Source: Alopecurus myosuroides
Lineage: Eukaryota; Streptophyta; Magnoliopsida; Poales; Poaceae
Assembly (NCBI GenBank): GCA_028641055.1
Contig: CM054062.1
Span: 19,277,639-19,341,638, forward strand
Length of the DNA stretch: 64,000 nucleotides
Reading direction: 5' to 3'
A program made the position numbers and the translations under genes. Within the stretch, counting starts at the first letter, position 1. Every line of letters starts with the position of its first letter. The notes beneath the pieces are model-generated. The model had not been told where the DNA came from. It saw only the letters and a list, made by a program, of their open reading frames with translations, and ran no database searches. Positions 35,430 to 47,185 of the stretch are shown piece after piece.

Positions 35430-37171
35430 ATTAGACAAAACACAAGCACAGATCATGTCTTCCAGGATTTGATTAACACGCTCGGTTTGTCCTCCGGTCT
35501 GTGGGTGATAAGCTGTGCTGAATGACAACTTGGTTCCAAGAGCTTCATGCAATTTCCTCCAGAATCGAGATGTGAACTGAGTCCCTCGATCAGAAACAAT
35601 CTTTTCTGGAACTCCATGCAATCTAACAATCTGAGAAATATAGAGATTAGCAAGTTGGTCTCCACGATGAGTAGTTTGAACAGGAATAAAGTGAGCAACT
35701 TTAGTAATCCTGTCCACAACGACCCATATGGCATCATGCCCTCGGTTTGACCTTGTAAGTCCAGTGGTGAAATCCGTTCCAACTTCATCCCATTTCTACT
35801 TGGGTACTTGGAGTGGTTGTAATAAACTAGTTGGACGTTGATGTTCTGCCTTCACACGCTGACATATATCATACTTGGATATATACGAAGCAATCTCTCG
35901 CTTCATACCATGCCACTAGAATTTCTCTTTAAGGTTCTGATACATCTTGGTTCCTCCAGGATGAATTGAATAAGGAGTGTCATGAGCTTTGGCTAGAATA
36001 ACCTGCTTTACCTCCAACTCGGAAGGAACACAAATGTGACCTTTATACCAGAGTATTCCCTCGGAATCAATAGAGAAACCAGGCACTAGTTCCCTTTTCA
36101 TTCGGTTCTTGATTCCTTTAATACTTTTCTTGCCTTTTTAAGATTGTTTTACTTGATCAACCAGAGTAGGTTTGATTTCAATTGAGTTCAACATGCCATA
36201 GCTGACTACTTCAATACCCAGTTGGTCAAGCTCTTTCCACAACTCAGGTTGCCTGATCTTAATCATAGCATTCAAAGAGGTGGGTTCTCGACTGAGTGCA
36301 TCAGCGACAACATTCGCCTTTCTAGGGTGATAGTGGATACTCATATCATAATATTTGATGAGTTCAACCCACCTGCATTGCCTCATATTGAGTTCACGCC
36401 GAGAGAAGATATACTTCAAGCTCTTGTGGTTGGTGTAAATCTCACACCGATTTCCCATAAGGAAGTGTCGCCATGCTTTGAGAGCATGAACAACATCAGC
36501 AAGTTCAAGGTCATGAGTTGGATAATTCTGCTCGTGAGGTTTCAGCTGACAAGAGCTATAAGATATAACCTTCCGGTCTTGCATGAGAACACTGCCGAGT
36601 CCAAGTTTTGAGGCATCACAATATAGATCAAATTTTTATTGATGTCCGGCATAGTGAGAAAAGGAACAGACACCAATCTTCTCTTCAACTCTTGGAAACT
36701 TTCTTCACATTTGTCAGTCCAGTCAAACTTCTTGTCTTTCTTGAGAAATTGAGTGAGTGGTCTGACGATGCTAGAGAATCCTTGAATAAATTTGCGGTAA
36801 TTCCCAACCAAGCCAAGAAATGATCTTACTTCAGTTGGGTTGGTTGGAGCATTACGCTTCATGAAAGACTGAATTAGAGCGGGACCAACAGAGATTCCAC
36901 CTTCAGATACCACATTCCAAGAAAACCCACTTCTCTAAGCCAAAATTGGCATTTGCTGAACTTAGCATACAATTGATGCTTACGAAGTGCGAGTACCAGC
37001 CTTAGATGTTCTTCGTGTTCGGCTTCATTCTTAGAATAGATAAGAATATCTTCGATGAGCACCACGATGAATTTGTCCAAATAACCCATGAATATCTTAT
37101 TCATGGGATTCATAAAATAGGCTGGAGCATTGGTCAGGACAAAGGACATTATGGTGTATTCATACAGAACC
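35430..37171 (-). pseudogene. pol: Element D: RT end, RNase H and integrase start
   Basis: Read on the minus strand from 37171. RT part with [19 protein letters not shown] and [16 protein letters not shown]; the catalytic YxDD reads LIEDI, so a key Asp is lost. RT thumb with FLGLVGNYRKFIQGFS. RNase H with [20 protein letters not shown] and [11 protein letters not shown], followed by ADALSREP. Integrase zinc-binding region and core with MDRITKVAHFIPV, SDRGTQFTS and YHPQTGGQTERVNQ. Stops and frameshifts interrupt it (near 35430, 35800, 36600, 36900). The 5' half of RT and everything upstream is missing; the break at 37171 joins an LTR fragment. Confidence 0.88.
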
Positions 37172-38244
37172 ATCAAGGAAATATTCTGCCTCCTCCTCGG
37201 GGAGGAAAATAACAGAGAGAGAAAAGCTCTCCAGCAGGGAGAAATCTGCCGGGGAAATTCCTCCTCGGAGAGGGGAGATCATCCCCATCGTCACCGTCAG
37301 TGCTCCTAGCATCATCAAGATCTTCATCATCATCATCACCGGAACCATCACCTTCACCATCCATCTCCACCCCACTATAACAATTAGGGTTCTATATCGT
37401 TGTTCTTCACTAGATCTCTCTCCCGGTGTGGATTACTTGTTAGTAGTTGATGCTTACGAGATTTATTGGTGTTTGCACTTTATGACCAGATTGTTATTCA
37501 TCATTATATCACCTCTTATTATGATCCATATGATGTCTTGTGAGTAGTTCTTTTAGTTCTTGAAGACATGTGAGAAGTCAAGAGGTTTGTAGTGCAATTA
37601 TGTTGAAGTAATATCTAGTGGTTTGATATTTAAGGTGTGGTGTTATTCTGCTAGTGGTGTCATGTGAACATCGACTACATGATACTTCACCTTTATGGGC
37701 CTAGAAGGATGCATTGTGTATTTGGCTACTAATTGTGGGGTTTCCGGAGTGACAAAAACCTAAATCCCCGTTAGGAAACCGATGCACGAGGGAGTATAGG
37801 ATCCTAGAGTTTAAGGTTGTGGTTAGATTTATCTTAATTACATTCTTGTATTTGCGGATGCTTGCAAGGGTGTTAATAACATGTATGTATTAGTCCTATT
37901 TGGGCGGTGCATTAGCATAGGTTCACCCACACAACACCTATCAAAACAATAAATATTAATCAACTGTATGAAACGAAAGCGCTTGACGAAATTCCCATGT
38001 GTCCTCGAGAACGTTTGGTAATCATAAATAGAACAACCGGCTTGTCATTTTCTTTCAAAAGGATTGGGCCACTCGCTGCAATTAATTTATATGCTTTATC
38101 AAAAACCACCAAAACCCCATTTGCTAGTGTTTATAGTGAATCCTCTATCCAACCTTCTTGTCAACACCTTCCGCTCCTCGTTGGGTTCGACACTCTTATT
38201 TATTGAAAGTACTATGATACACCCCCTATACTTGTGGGTCATCA
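37172..38244 (+). repeat. Athila-type LTR fragment (3' part)
   Basis: Ends GTTGGGTTCGACACTC... through CCCCTATACTTGTGGGTCATCA, the typical 3' end of a Triticeae Athila-type LTR. The 5' part is missing at the junction with element D. A frame at 37997-38206 is part of this LTR, not a gene. Confidence 0.65.
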
Positions 38245-38397
38245 AGGCTTCAAAGTTTATTGGGAGATAATCAAAAAATTTACGAATCTGATTATAACCT
38301 TCTTTTAAGCAAGAAACATGTGTCTCAACAGTGTTTAATCAAGCATAAATGCTTTCAAGGGCTATGTCAGTTTTACTAGGTGAGCTATAGGTGGAAA

Positions 38398-38661
38398 TCA
38401 ATTTTTTATGGCAGTAAAAGCTTGATCCCCATCATAATGATGGAAATATCCTCCTACTACAATATCCAAAGAATACCTATAGCAAAGAACAAGACCAAAG
38501 TAAAAGCTACGAAGAAACATGCTTAGAGTCATTTTAGGTTCAGTTTCACAATAAGAAATAAAACCTCTAGACCAGGCTTCTTCAAAACTCTCACCGCTCC
38601 CTTGTTTGAAAGAGATGATCATTTCCTCAGGTGACATGGTAAAAGGGATAGGAATAGACAT
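38398..38661 (-). pseudogene. gag: Athila-type gag N-terminal fragment (element G)
   Basis: 88-codon frame starting MSIPIPFTMSPEEMIISFKQ; together with FEEAWSR and FLRSFYFGL it matches the start of Athila-type Gag. It follows the primer-binding site and leader of G on the minus strand. Truncated; the sequence 38245-38397 between it and the previous LTR has no recognisable content. Confidence 0.65.
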
Positions 38662-38789
38662 AATGCAACTTTAAATAGGAACTAATTTTGTGTGTATTTG
38701 ATATAGAGAAGCAAACAAGACAAAATAAAACAAACTAGCAAAAAAAAGAGATTGGAGGTGAGAGACTCCCCTTGCAGAAATCCTCTTCC

Positions 38790-38807
38790 TCCCCGGCAAC
38801 AACGCCA
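38790..38807 (-). other. Primer-binding site of element G (tRNA-Asp type)
   Basis: TGGCGTTGTTGCCGGGGA on the minus strand, ten bases after the LTR end. Differs by one base from the standard Athila-type site complementary to tRNA-Asp. Confidence 0.8.
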
Positions 38808-38817
38808 GAAAAGAGCT

Positions 38818-40378
38818 TGATGGCGTGTAACACACGTTCGTTGGGAGACCCCAAGAAGAAGGTATGAAGATCACAGTAGCAAGTTTCCCTCAGAAAGAAA
38901 CCAAGGTTGAATCGACCAGTAGGAGAAAGAAATCACTTTCGAAGGTTGTTGTCAGCTGATCTTGGCAGGGCGCACTACCGGTTTAGAAGCAACGGGAATC
39001 TATACAACACAATCAAATTACTTTGCCCCAACGAAGCAGTGAGGTTGTCAATCTCACCGGTTTTGTTGAAAACAAAGGATTACACGTATAGTGTGGAAAA
39101 TAGTACTTGTTTGAAGTAATGAAAAGAGAATAATTATGGCAGTGAAGAAAACATTTCTTGCAGTAGGAAAACAGTGGTTGCAGTGGTTGTATTATCAGTG
39201 TAAAGAAATGGACCGGCGTCCATAGTTCAATAGTGGCGTCTCTCCATAAAAGATAGATAACATGCTGGTTAAAAAAATTACAGTCGGGCAATTGACAAAT
39301 ATAAAGGCTGCATCGTAGTGCATATGCATGACATGATTATTACTATGTGATTCATGCGGGCATTACAACAAGATACATAGACCGTTATCCAACTGCATTT
39401 ATGACTAATAATCCACCCTCGGAGCGTCATCCGGTCAAACCTCGGGTATTAAGTTGCAAGCAACAGATAATTGCATTAAGCAAAGTGTGTAATGTAAACA
39501 ATGTAAGCATCATTGTTTTCTCCGTAATGGCAACAACACATCCCCCACCCATTACGTTTCTGTCACTTGAGCGTGAGTGAAAGGGAGGCATGATCCCAAT
39601 ATCTAGCATAAATACCCACTCTTGGACTTACAAGCATCAACTTGGCCAGAGCATCTACTAGAAACGGAGAGCATGCAAGATCATAAATAACATAAACATA
39701 AAAGAACATGGCAGATTAATAATCATAGGACATATCATTCAATATTCATATGATCCCAGCAAACACAACATGTAGCATAACAATAAGATGATCTTGATCA
39801 TGTTAGGCAGCTCACAAGACCTAAACATGAGGCATAAAGAGGAGAGAACAACCATCTAGCTACTGCTATGCACCCATAGTGCAAGGATGAACTACTCACA
39901 CATCACTTCGAAGGTAGGCATGGTGATGAAGAGCCCTCCGGTTATGAATTTCCCTCCCGGCAGGGTGCCGGGGAGAGCGCCAGAACCCTCCCGAACTAGG
40001 GTTGACGATGACGGCGGCTACGGAACTAATTTATGGAAAAGTCTCGGGTATTTAGGGTTAACCCATGGAGGATCTTAAATAGGAGAGAGGGAAACATCGG
40101 TTGGTGGCCAGGGATTTTGTTTCGTGACAACTTTCCGTGTACGTGACAACTTTCTAATATTCTGGGATTTTGTTTCGTCCAATTCCGAGAATATTTCCAG
40201 AACAACTTTTCTGAAACCAAAAACAGCAGAAAACATGAACTCGCTCTGTGGCATCTTGTCAATAGGTTATTCCCAGAAAATCCATAAAAATGACATAAAG
40301 TGTATAGGAAACATGTAGCATATGGCATGAAAACAACATGGAACATCAGAAATTATAGATATCTTTGAGACATATCAC
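38818..40378 (-). repeat. 5' LTR of element G (about 1.56 kb)
   Basis: On the minus strand starts TGATATGTCTCAAAGATATC at 40378 and ends ...TTACACGCCATCA at 38818. Abuts, head to head, an LTR of the same family in plus orientation. Frames inside are LTR sequence. Confidence 0.8.
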
Positions 40379-41615
40379 CCACCGACGTTTCCCTTTCGCC
40401 TATAAGCTCCTCCTCAGGTTAACCCTAAATACCCGAGCCTCCATCCATGAAAAGTTCTATAGACACAGTCATCGTCCACCCTAGTTCCGGAGGGTTCTGA
40501 AGCTCTCCCTAGCACCCTGTCGGGAGGGGAATTCATCATCGAAGGGCTCTTCATCACCATGCCTGCCTACGAAGTGATGCGTGAGTAATTCATCCTTGGA
40601 CTATGGGTCCATAGAAGTAGCTAGATGGTTGTCTTCTCCTCTTTATTACTCATGTTTAGATCTTGTGAGCTGCCTAACATGATCAAGATAATCTGTTTGT
40701 AATGCTACATGTTGTGTTTGCTGGGATCCGATGAATATTGAATGCTATGTCAAGTGATTATCAATCTATCATGTTTTGATTATTTATGATCTTGCATGCT
40801 CTCCGTTACTAGTAGATGCTCTGGCCAAGTTGATACCCGAGTGGGTTCATGCCTCCCTTCCATTCACGCTCGAGTGACAGAAACATAATGGATGGGGGAT
40901 TTCTTGTTTCCATTAGGGAGAAAACAACAATGTTTTTATTGTTTACGTTACACACTTAAGGAAATAATCTGTTGGTTGCAACTTGATACCCGAGGTTTGA
41001 TTAGATGACGCTCCGAGGGTGGATTATTAGTCATAGATGCAGTTGGATAACGGTCTATGAATTATGGTGTAATGCCCGCATGAATCATATAGTAATCATC
41101 ATGTCATGCATATGCACTACGGTGCAGCCTTTATATCTATCAATTACCCAGCTGTAATTTGTTTATTTATCATGTTATCTGTTTTGAAGAGACACCACTA
41201 GTGAACTGTGGACCCCGGTCCATTCTTTTACAGTGATAATACAACCACTACAAACACTATTTTCTTTACTGCAATCATTGGTTTCCTTCCATTCACAGCC
41301 ATCATTATTCTCTTTTCATTTACTGCAAACAAGTACTATTTTCCACACTATACATCTAATCCTTTGTGTTAGCAAAACTGGTGAGATTGACAACCTCACT
41401 TTTTCGTTGGGGCAAATTATTTTGATTGTGTTGGTGTAGATTCCATGTTGCTGCTGAGCCTGGTAGTGCGCCCTGCCAACATCAGCTGTCATCAACCTTC
41501 AGAAGTGATTTCTTTCTCCTACTTGTCAATTAAACCTTGGTTTCTTTCTGAGGGAAAATTACTCATCATACCTTCCTTTTGGGGTCTCCCAACGAATGTG
41601 TATCCACACGAATCA
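40379..41615 (+). repeat. 5'-truncated LTR of element H, same family as G
   Basis: Matches the G LTR in inverse orientation, for example 40880-41560 against 38850-39560. About 250-300 bp of the LTR start are missing at the G junction. Followed by a tRNA-Asp-type primer-binding site TGGTGCCGTTGCCGGGGA at 41627-41644. Confidence 0.8.
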
Positions 41616-41810
41616 AGCCTGTTTTCTGGTGCCGTTGCCGGGGAAGAAAAGGATTTCTGCAATGGGAGTCTCTCACCTCCAATATATTTGTTTTGTTTTG
41701 TTTTGCTTAGTTTATTTTATTTTTTCTTGTTTTTTTCTTATATAAAAAACACAAAAATAATTAGTCCTTACTCTAGTTGTTATTTTTATCCTGGTTTTAA
41801 TATTGCTAAA

Positions 41811-42532
41811 ATGAGTATTCCTGAAGTTGAGGTTCGTTATTTTAAGCAACAAGGGGGAGAACGTTTGAAAGATGGTTGGTATAGAATAACTGATGCCCAT
41901 CATAGACGTACTAAAAATATTCTACCTTGATCCTTCTTAGGAATTTTTATGTTGGTATTACTTGTTGGTATAGGTATGTTCTAGATGCTCTTACAGGTGG
42001 TAATTTTCTAGGAAATCCCCCTTTGGAATCCTATAATTTTGATTGAAAGTTTAGTAAGAACACCACCTCCTAAAGTTGTTAAAACTGCGATCACTTTAGA
42101 TGATGTTATAAAAAATCTGAGCTCTATGGAGAAAAATTTGCCAAATTTCCTTGATAATGCTAGCAAACTTAATGAATAAATAGTAAGTATCAATAAAAGA
42201 ATCACTGTTTTAGAGGCTAGCAATACCCATGATAATCAAAACATCAGGATTGGTAAACTAGAGGGGGCTATGGAAATTTTAAGTTTAACTTTTTCTTCTC
42301 TTAAGTTTAAGAGGGAGAAAACTTTTATGGGAAAAGAGCAAAAATTTATGTATGTCCCCAAGATGTCTAAATCAAAACCCCCTAATGTGCTTAAAATTGA
42401 GAAAACTTTTAGTGAAACTAATAGTTATTTACATGTTGAATCATCTTCAGGGGTACCTAAAGTACCAATTGCTACAATCTGTGTTTTAGAGGAAATTATA
42501 GATTTGGATGCTTCTTCACTTGAAAACACTTA
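41811..42532 (+). pseudogene. gag: Athila-type gag pseudogene (element H)
   Basis: Starts MSIPEVEVRYFKQQGGERLK, a standard Athila-type Gag start, after a 166-bp leader. A stop occurs at about 41928 and frames shift thereafter. Later coding-like pieces run to 42532. The capsid core is largely lost and no zinc knuckle is seen. Confidence 0.75.
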
Positions 42533-43087
42533 ATTCATGTTTTCTATGCCTAGATAAAAGACGTTAAAGAAAAGCATTTCTTGGGAGATAACCCATGTTT
42601 TTATTTTTGCAATATTTTCTACTATTTCTTCGAGTCAAGGTGTTGTTTACTTCTGTAGAAACTCCTTTGTATCTTTATTTTCTCGTATTTTTTTTGCCAA
42701 GTAAAGTCTCTAGTGAAAAGTTGAAGTTATATTTGGATTTCTGCGCAGGAAACATATTTATGTTGTCCACTGTTAAATTCGTATAAATTCGCAGAAAGAT
42801 CAAAACCACCTGCAAAATTTTGTGCTTAATCCTGGCCATTTCCGAAACTTTTTATAGTTTTATTTTTTTCGATTTGAGCAACGTAAGTGCATTGAAAAAA
42901 ATCATCTTTACAGACTGTTCTGGTTTTGATAGATTCTGCCTTTTTACTTGCATTCTCTCTTTTACTATGTTGAGTGGATTTCTTTGCTCCACATAACATC
43001 ATTGGCTGTAGCTAATGTTTAGAAAGTATTAATAATGCTTATGTCCATGGAGAACATGTGAGTTTTTCATTGTGCACTTATGACTGA
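42533..43087 (+). mobile_element. Non-coding 3' internal region of an Athila-type element
   Basis: Starts with TTCTTGGGAGATAACCCATG and continues AT-rich with the GCAGAAAGATCAAAAC block, as in the 3' part of Athila-type internal regions. It follows gag directly, so pol is absent and H is an internally deleted copy. Confidence 0.55.
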
Positions 43088-43889
43088 TGTTCGTTGGGAG
43101 ACCCCAAGTGTCGGGTGTGAAGAGTACATCGACAATTTTTGCCTAAGAACAAAACCAAGGTTGAATCGACCAGTAGGAGAAAGAAATTACTTCTGAAGGT
43201 TGATGCAGCTGATGTTGCCAGGGCGCACTACTGGTTTAGTAGCAATGTGGAACCTAAAAAATACAATCAAATCACTTTGCCCCAACGAAGCAGTGAGGTT
43301 TTCAATCTCACTGGTTTTTGCTAAAAACAAATAGGTTAAACATATGGTGTGGAAAACAGTACTTGTTTGCAGTAGATAAAAAAGAACAGTGGCGGCAGTA
43401 GGAAAAAAGTAATTGCAGTAGTAAAACAACGGTTGCAGTGATTGTATTATCAGTATAAAGGAAATGGACCGGGGTCCACAGTTCTAGTGGTGTCTCTCCA
43501 AGACAGATAGATAGCATGTTGGGTAAACAAATTCCAGCTCGGCAATTGACCGATATAAAGTCTACACCGTAGTGAATATGCATAACATGATGATTACTAT
43601 GTGATTCATGTGATCATTACAACAAGAGACATAGACCATTATCCAACTGCATCTATGACTAATAATCCACCCTCAGAGTGTCATCCGAGCAAACCTTGGG
43701 TATTAAGTTGCAAGCAATGGATAATTACATTAATCTAAGTTTGCAATGTAAACAATGTAAACATCGTTATTTTCTCCCTAATGGCAACAGCACATCCCCC
43801 ACCTGTTACGTTTCTGTCACTCGAGCATGAGTAAAAGGGAGGCATGAACCCACTATCGAGCATAAATACTCCCTCTTGGAGTTACAAGT
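43088..43889 (-). repeat. LTR fragment, third copy of the G/H family
   Basis: Matches 38843-39630 of the G LTR in the same (minus) orientation. Both LTR ends are missing; the right end is cut by LTR J at 43890. Confidence 0.75.
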
Positions 43890-44759
43890 TGTCAAACCCT
43901 CAGATACTAGGGTATCTTGGGCCGTCTGCTGCTGGCCCAGCCCATCGGGAATAGAAGGAGTCTATACCGGTCCATCAAGACAGGGAGACCCCCCTAATAG
44001 TTCTCCACCAAGGCCGGCCCCTTGAAGAGGAGATCTCCCCGGGATCTCCATCGCGCATTGCTGGGGAGGAGTCCTGCTCTAACCCCACTCCTTCCTAGAA
44101 GGAGCCTCGACTATTGGGAGACAACCCATGTGAGGGTGACGTTCTGACCTCTACGCACATGACGAAGTCGCCGCATGAGACAGAATGGCTTTGGCAGTTG
44201 CCATTATTGTCTATAAAGTGCAGAGCTCCGTTGCGCGCACCAAAGCCCACTCTATGGATTTCGTCTTTTGTGCAAGAAGACTGAGTCCGCGCTAGAAGAC
44301 GAGGGCGGCGTCACCAGGCTCCCCCACCATGACGCCATGGACGGCGCAGCTGTCCCCCGACGATTAGGACCGCGCAGGAGGCGCAGTGTACGGGATGCTT
44401 CATCCTGTGGCATCTTGTGGTATCCGTTTCCCGCCAAGTGAGCGGGATACATGGCCAATAGCCAGCATAGGTAGACCTCCCCCACCTCCATAAAGGGGGA
44501 CGAAAAAACGAGAGAGAAGAAAGAAGGCACCAAGTAGATAGGTCACCAGAATCCCTTGTTGTACTGTAACCTCCATAGTGAAATCAACCAGACAAGCAGG
44601 AGTAGTGTTTTACACCATCACAGTGGCCTTAACCTGGGTCAATTCCTCGTGTCATTACTGTTTTCCTTTGAGAGCTCCCCTCTTGAAGACTCCGGAGGTG
44701 CAATTGAACATGGTTAGCTCCCAGTGTTTGAACCTTTGAGTGCTACCTTGTCGTCGACA
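43890..44759 (+). repeat. Gypsy LTR J (5' LTR), 870 bp
   Basis: Starts TGTCAAACCCTCAGATACTA and ends ...CTTGTCGTCGACA. It is followed after a short spacer by TTGGGGCGCCAGGTAGGG (from 44778), resembling the primer-binding region of RIRE2/Retand-type gypsy elements. A TATA-like TCTATAAAGTGC is at about 44210. Confidence 0.7.
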
Positions 44760-45475
44760 GAACAACAACTCTGACATTTGGGGCGCCAGGTAGGGCGCTA
44801 AGGCGTCTCTCTCGCATCTCCATCGCCATGGTCACCTCCCGCATGAATTGGACCAGCCGCGGGGCGCGATCCTCGAAGCAGAACAACCTCGGCGGCCTCG
44901 TCACCGACTTCGCCCACATTAGGCTCTCCCATTCTCTCTCCCCCGCATCGCAGCACTGGCATGGCACGACGCATGTCGGCGAGTTCCATGCAAACCTGGC
45001 GCGGCCCCTGCGGTCTTGTGCGCGGGCAACCACGTAGGAAGCCTGTCTGGAGCATAGGGGTCGGCGTGCTGTCCGTTCGTGCTCCACGCAGGTGATGCTC
45101 GGTTGGTGCACACCACTGAGTTCACCTCAGCTCCTTCAGCCGACTGGGAGCAGACTGGCTTCACCGCGGTGTCCACGCTCGTGGTCAGGCCAGCAAAACC
45201 CTGCACACGCAGGGCGTGGCGCTCTCGAGCGCACGGCACGACATCCTTCGCCCCGGGAAATGCCACCACCGACTTAGAGTGGCCTAGGTACCGAGAGCGG
45301 TGACCGAGCGCCGAGGCAGGGTGCTGCTATGCGTTCAACAGAGACCTGTGGGAAGGCAAGGTGGCCTTCAGCCTTCCGGCCTCGCCTCCCGCCACGCTAA
45401 AGAGGGGACATTCCCCCGACGGACTTCCTGCGGTAGTACAAGCCACGAATCAGGGCTGCTATGGGAGGCGACCGA
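44760..45475 (+). mobile_element. Leader and possible gag start of element J, interrupted by K
   Basis: GC-rich. Overlapping frames on both strands, none with a recognised gag motif. The sequence stops at the insertion of Sirevirus K. ACCGA at 45471-45475 would be K's target duplication, but its partner was lost with K's 5' end. Confidence 0.5.
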
Positions 45476-46177
45476 TGAAAGTGCAATATGGTCAACTAGA
45501 GGGGGGGTGAATAGGTGACCTACAAATTTTAATTCTTTTTCACTTTTAGTGGGGGCTTTGGGAAAGTAAAAGCTCGGTTATCTAGATGTGCAACTAAGTG
45601 AACACCCTAGGTGACAAGAAACAAGTAGCAACGGAAATAAAGGAATGGCACAAGATAATAACAAGTGAAAAACACGGAGACAAGGATATGTTTCCCGTAG
45701 TTCCTTCTTGAAAGAAGTACGTCTATGTTGGAGAGGTGGGGAGCCACCTAGGCGCTCCTCAATAGCACGGATGTGCACACCTTGTTCTCCTTGAGCTTCT
45801 CCGGTGAGGGAGATTCTCGTTTCCACTATGAGGTCAACTTGAAAGCGTTGACCAAACCTTTACAAGGGGTTGAGGCTACTCCACAATTTAGATGGAGGCT
45901 CTCAACAATCGAAGCTTCTTGCTACAAGGTGGAAGCTACAAGCACTAGGGTTTCCCTTGGATTGACAAAGAAACCAAGAGATTACAAGATCCCAAGAGTT
46001 GTGGTGTGGGTACACACGTTTTGGCTTGGTGGAAAGGTAGATATAGTCCTCCTCCATGAGATCCTTGAAGGCCATCGAGTTTGGTTGGAGGAGGAGGGAG
46101 ATCGGGGCGTTTTGAGCTCTACAACAATGGAGGAGAGAGAGGAATGGACGAGCTACCTATCTAGAGGAAGAAGACAG

Positions 46178-46189
46178 CTATTTATAGGC
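46178..46189 (-). promoter_or_regulatory. LTR promoter TATA box of K
   Basis: CCTATAAATAGC on the minus strand. The nearest palindromes start 35-70 bp upstream (46224-46237 and 46245-46260), in the U3 part of the LTR. Confidence 0.75.
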
Positions 46190-46223
46190 TCCTCCAATTT
46201 CTGACCGTTGCAGTCTGCCACGG

Positions 46224-46690
46224 CCGGAATATTCCGGTGTTAGCACCGGAAATTTCCGGTCTCCTCTGGCCGGAAATTTGAATAGTCCGGGGGGCGGATC
46301 TTTGAAATATCCGGGGGCGGAAATTTCCGCCCCAATACTCCGCCCCCATCTCTGTGCGCGGGCACCAGCCCAAGATGAAAACTGCCAAGGACCAGAGGCC
46401 GGAATATTGAATAATCCGGGGGGCGGATAATTGAAATATCCGGTCCCGGAAATTTCCGGACAGAATTTCCGCCCCCATCTCTGTGCGCGGGCATCTGAGG
46501 ACACTCCATTTTCTGCTAAGTACCAGAGGGCCGGATATTTGCACCGGAAATTTCCGGGGCAAATTTCCGCCCCAGCATATGTGCGCGGGCAGGGAGAAAT
46601 ACTTAGTCATTTTGAAGATGCCAGAAAGGGCCGGAATATTCCGGTGCCAGGGCAGGATATTCCGCCCTATAAGCACCGGAAATTCCGGTG
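46224..46690 (-). repeat. Array of CCGGAAATTTCCGG-type palindromes in the K LTR
   Basis: At least six palindromes: CCGGAATATTCCGG at 46224 and 46631, CCGGAAATTTCCGG at 46246, 46446 and 46544, and CACCGGAAATTCCGGTG at 46674-46690, plus many half-sites and GGGGCGGA blocks. GTGCGCGGGCA recurs between them. The array creates long false frames on both strands. Palindrome arrays upstream of the core promoter are a known Sirevirus LTR trait. Confidence 0.85.
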
Positions 46691-47185
46691 TGATTACTGA
46701 AAAATCCGGTGGCAATCTTTCAAGTATATAGAACTCCTCTTTGATCTTTTTACAATGGTGTATCAATAATCATCTGAAAGATAAGCTACATAGACTAAAA
46801 CAACATTGTTAGATAGTTGATACCCGCGTTGTTATCATCACCAAAATCATTAGAGGGATCATGAGCTTTCAATCTCCCCCTTTTTGGTGAGTGATGACAA
46901 CACGGGTATTTGCAAGGGAATAAACTAACAATGCATGATATGAAAAGTAAAACACCACATATAGCATATATAGGAGACATGCCTCCTAATAATAATAGTT
47001 CACACAAGCAAACCAACGAATAACGAGTACGATAAGACGAAGTTCGAAAAGACACACGAAACGATAAAAGCAACAAAGAACGAAAACCACCCGAGCAAAT
47101 CCCCACGATCATCTAGATCTTCTCCCTCTTTGGCATCAGGATACCAAAAAGAAAAAAGAGAGAGCTACGTCCCATGGAACAATCT

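Larger units (their letters stand above)
45476..46871 (-). repeat. 3' LTR of Sirevirus K
   Basis: 1396 bp. On the minus strand, TGAAAGCTCATGATCC at 46871 to ...TATTGCACTTTCA at 45476. The terminal 6 bases are an inverted repeat. ATCTCCCCCTTTTTGG at 46872-46887 is the polypurine tract on the minus strand. Confidence 0.85.

Noticed and set aside
44743..45303. Several frames of 70-120 codons on both strands after LTR J
   Set aside because: GC-rich leader of a gypsy element; frames overlap each other, and none shows gag motifs or a consistent start.
46182..46766. 194-codon frame in the Sirevirus LTR
   Set aside because: Produced by the CCGGAAATTTCCGG array, which lacks stops in several frames; it overlaps the LTR TATA box and has no protein similarity.
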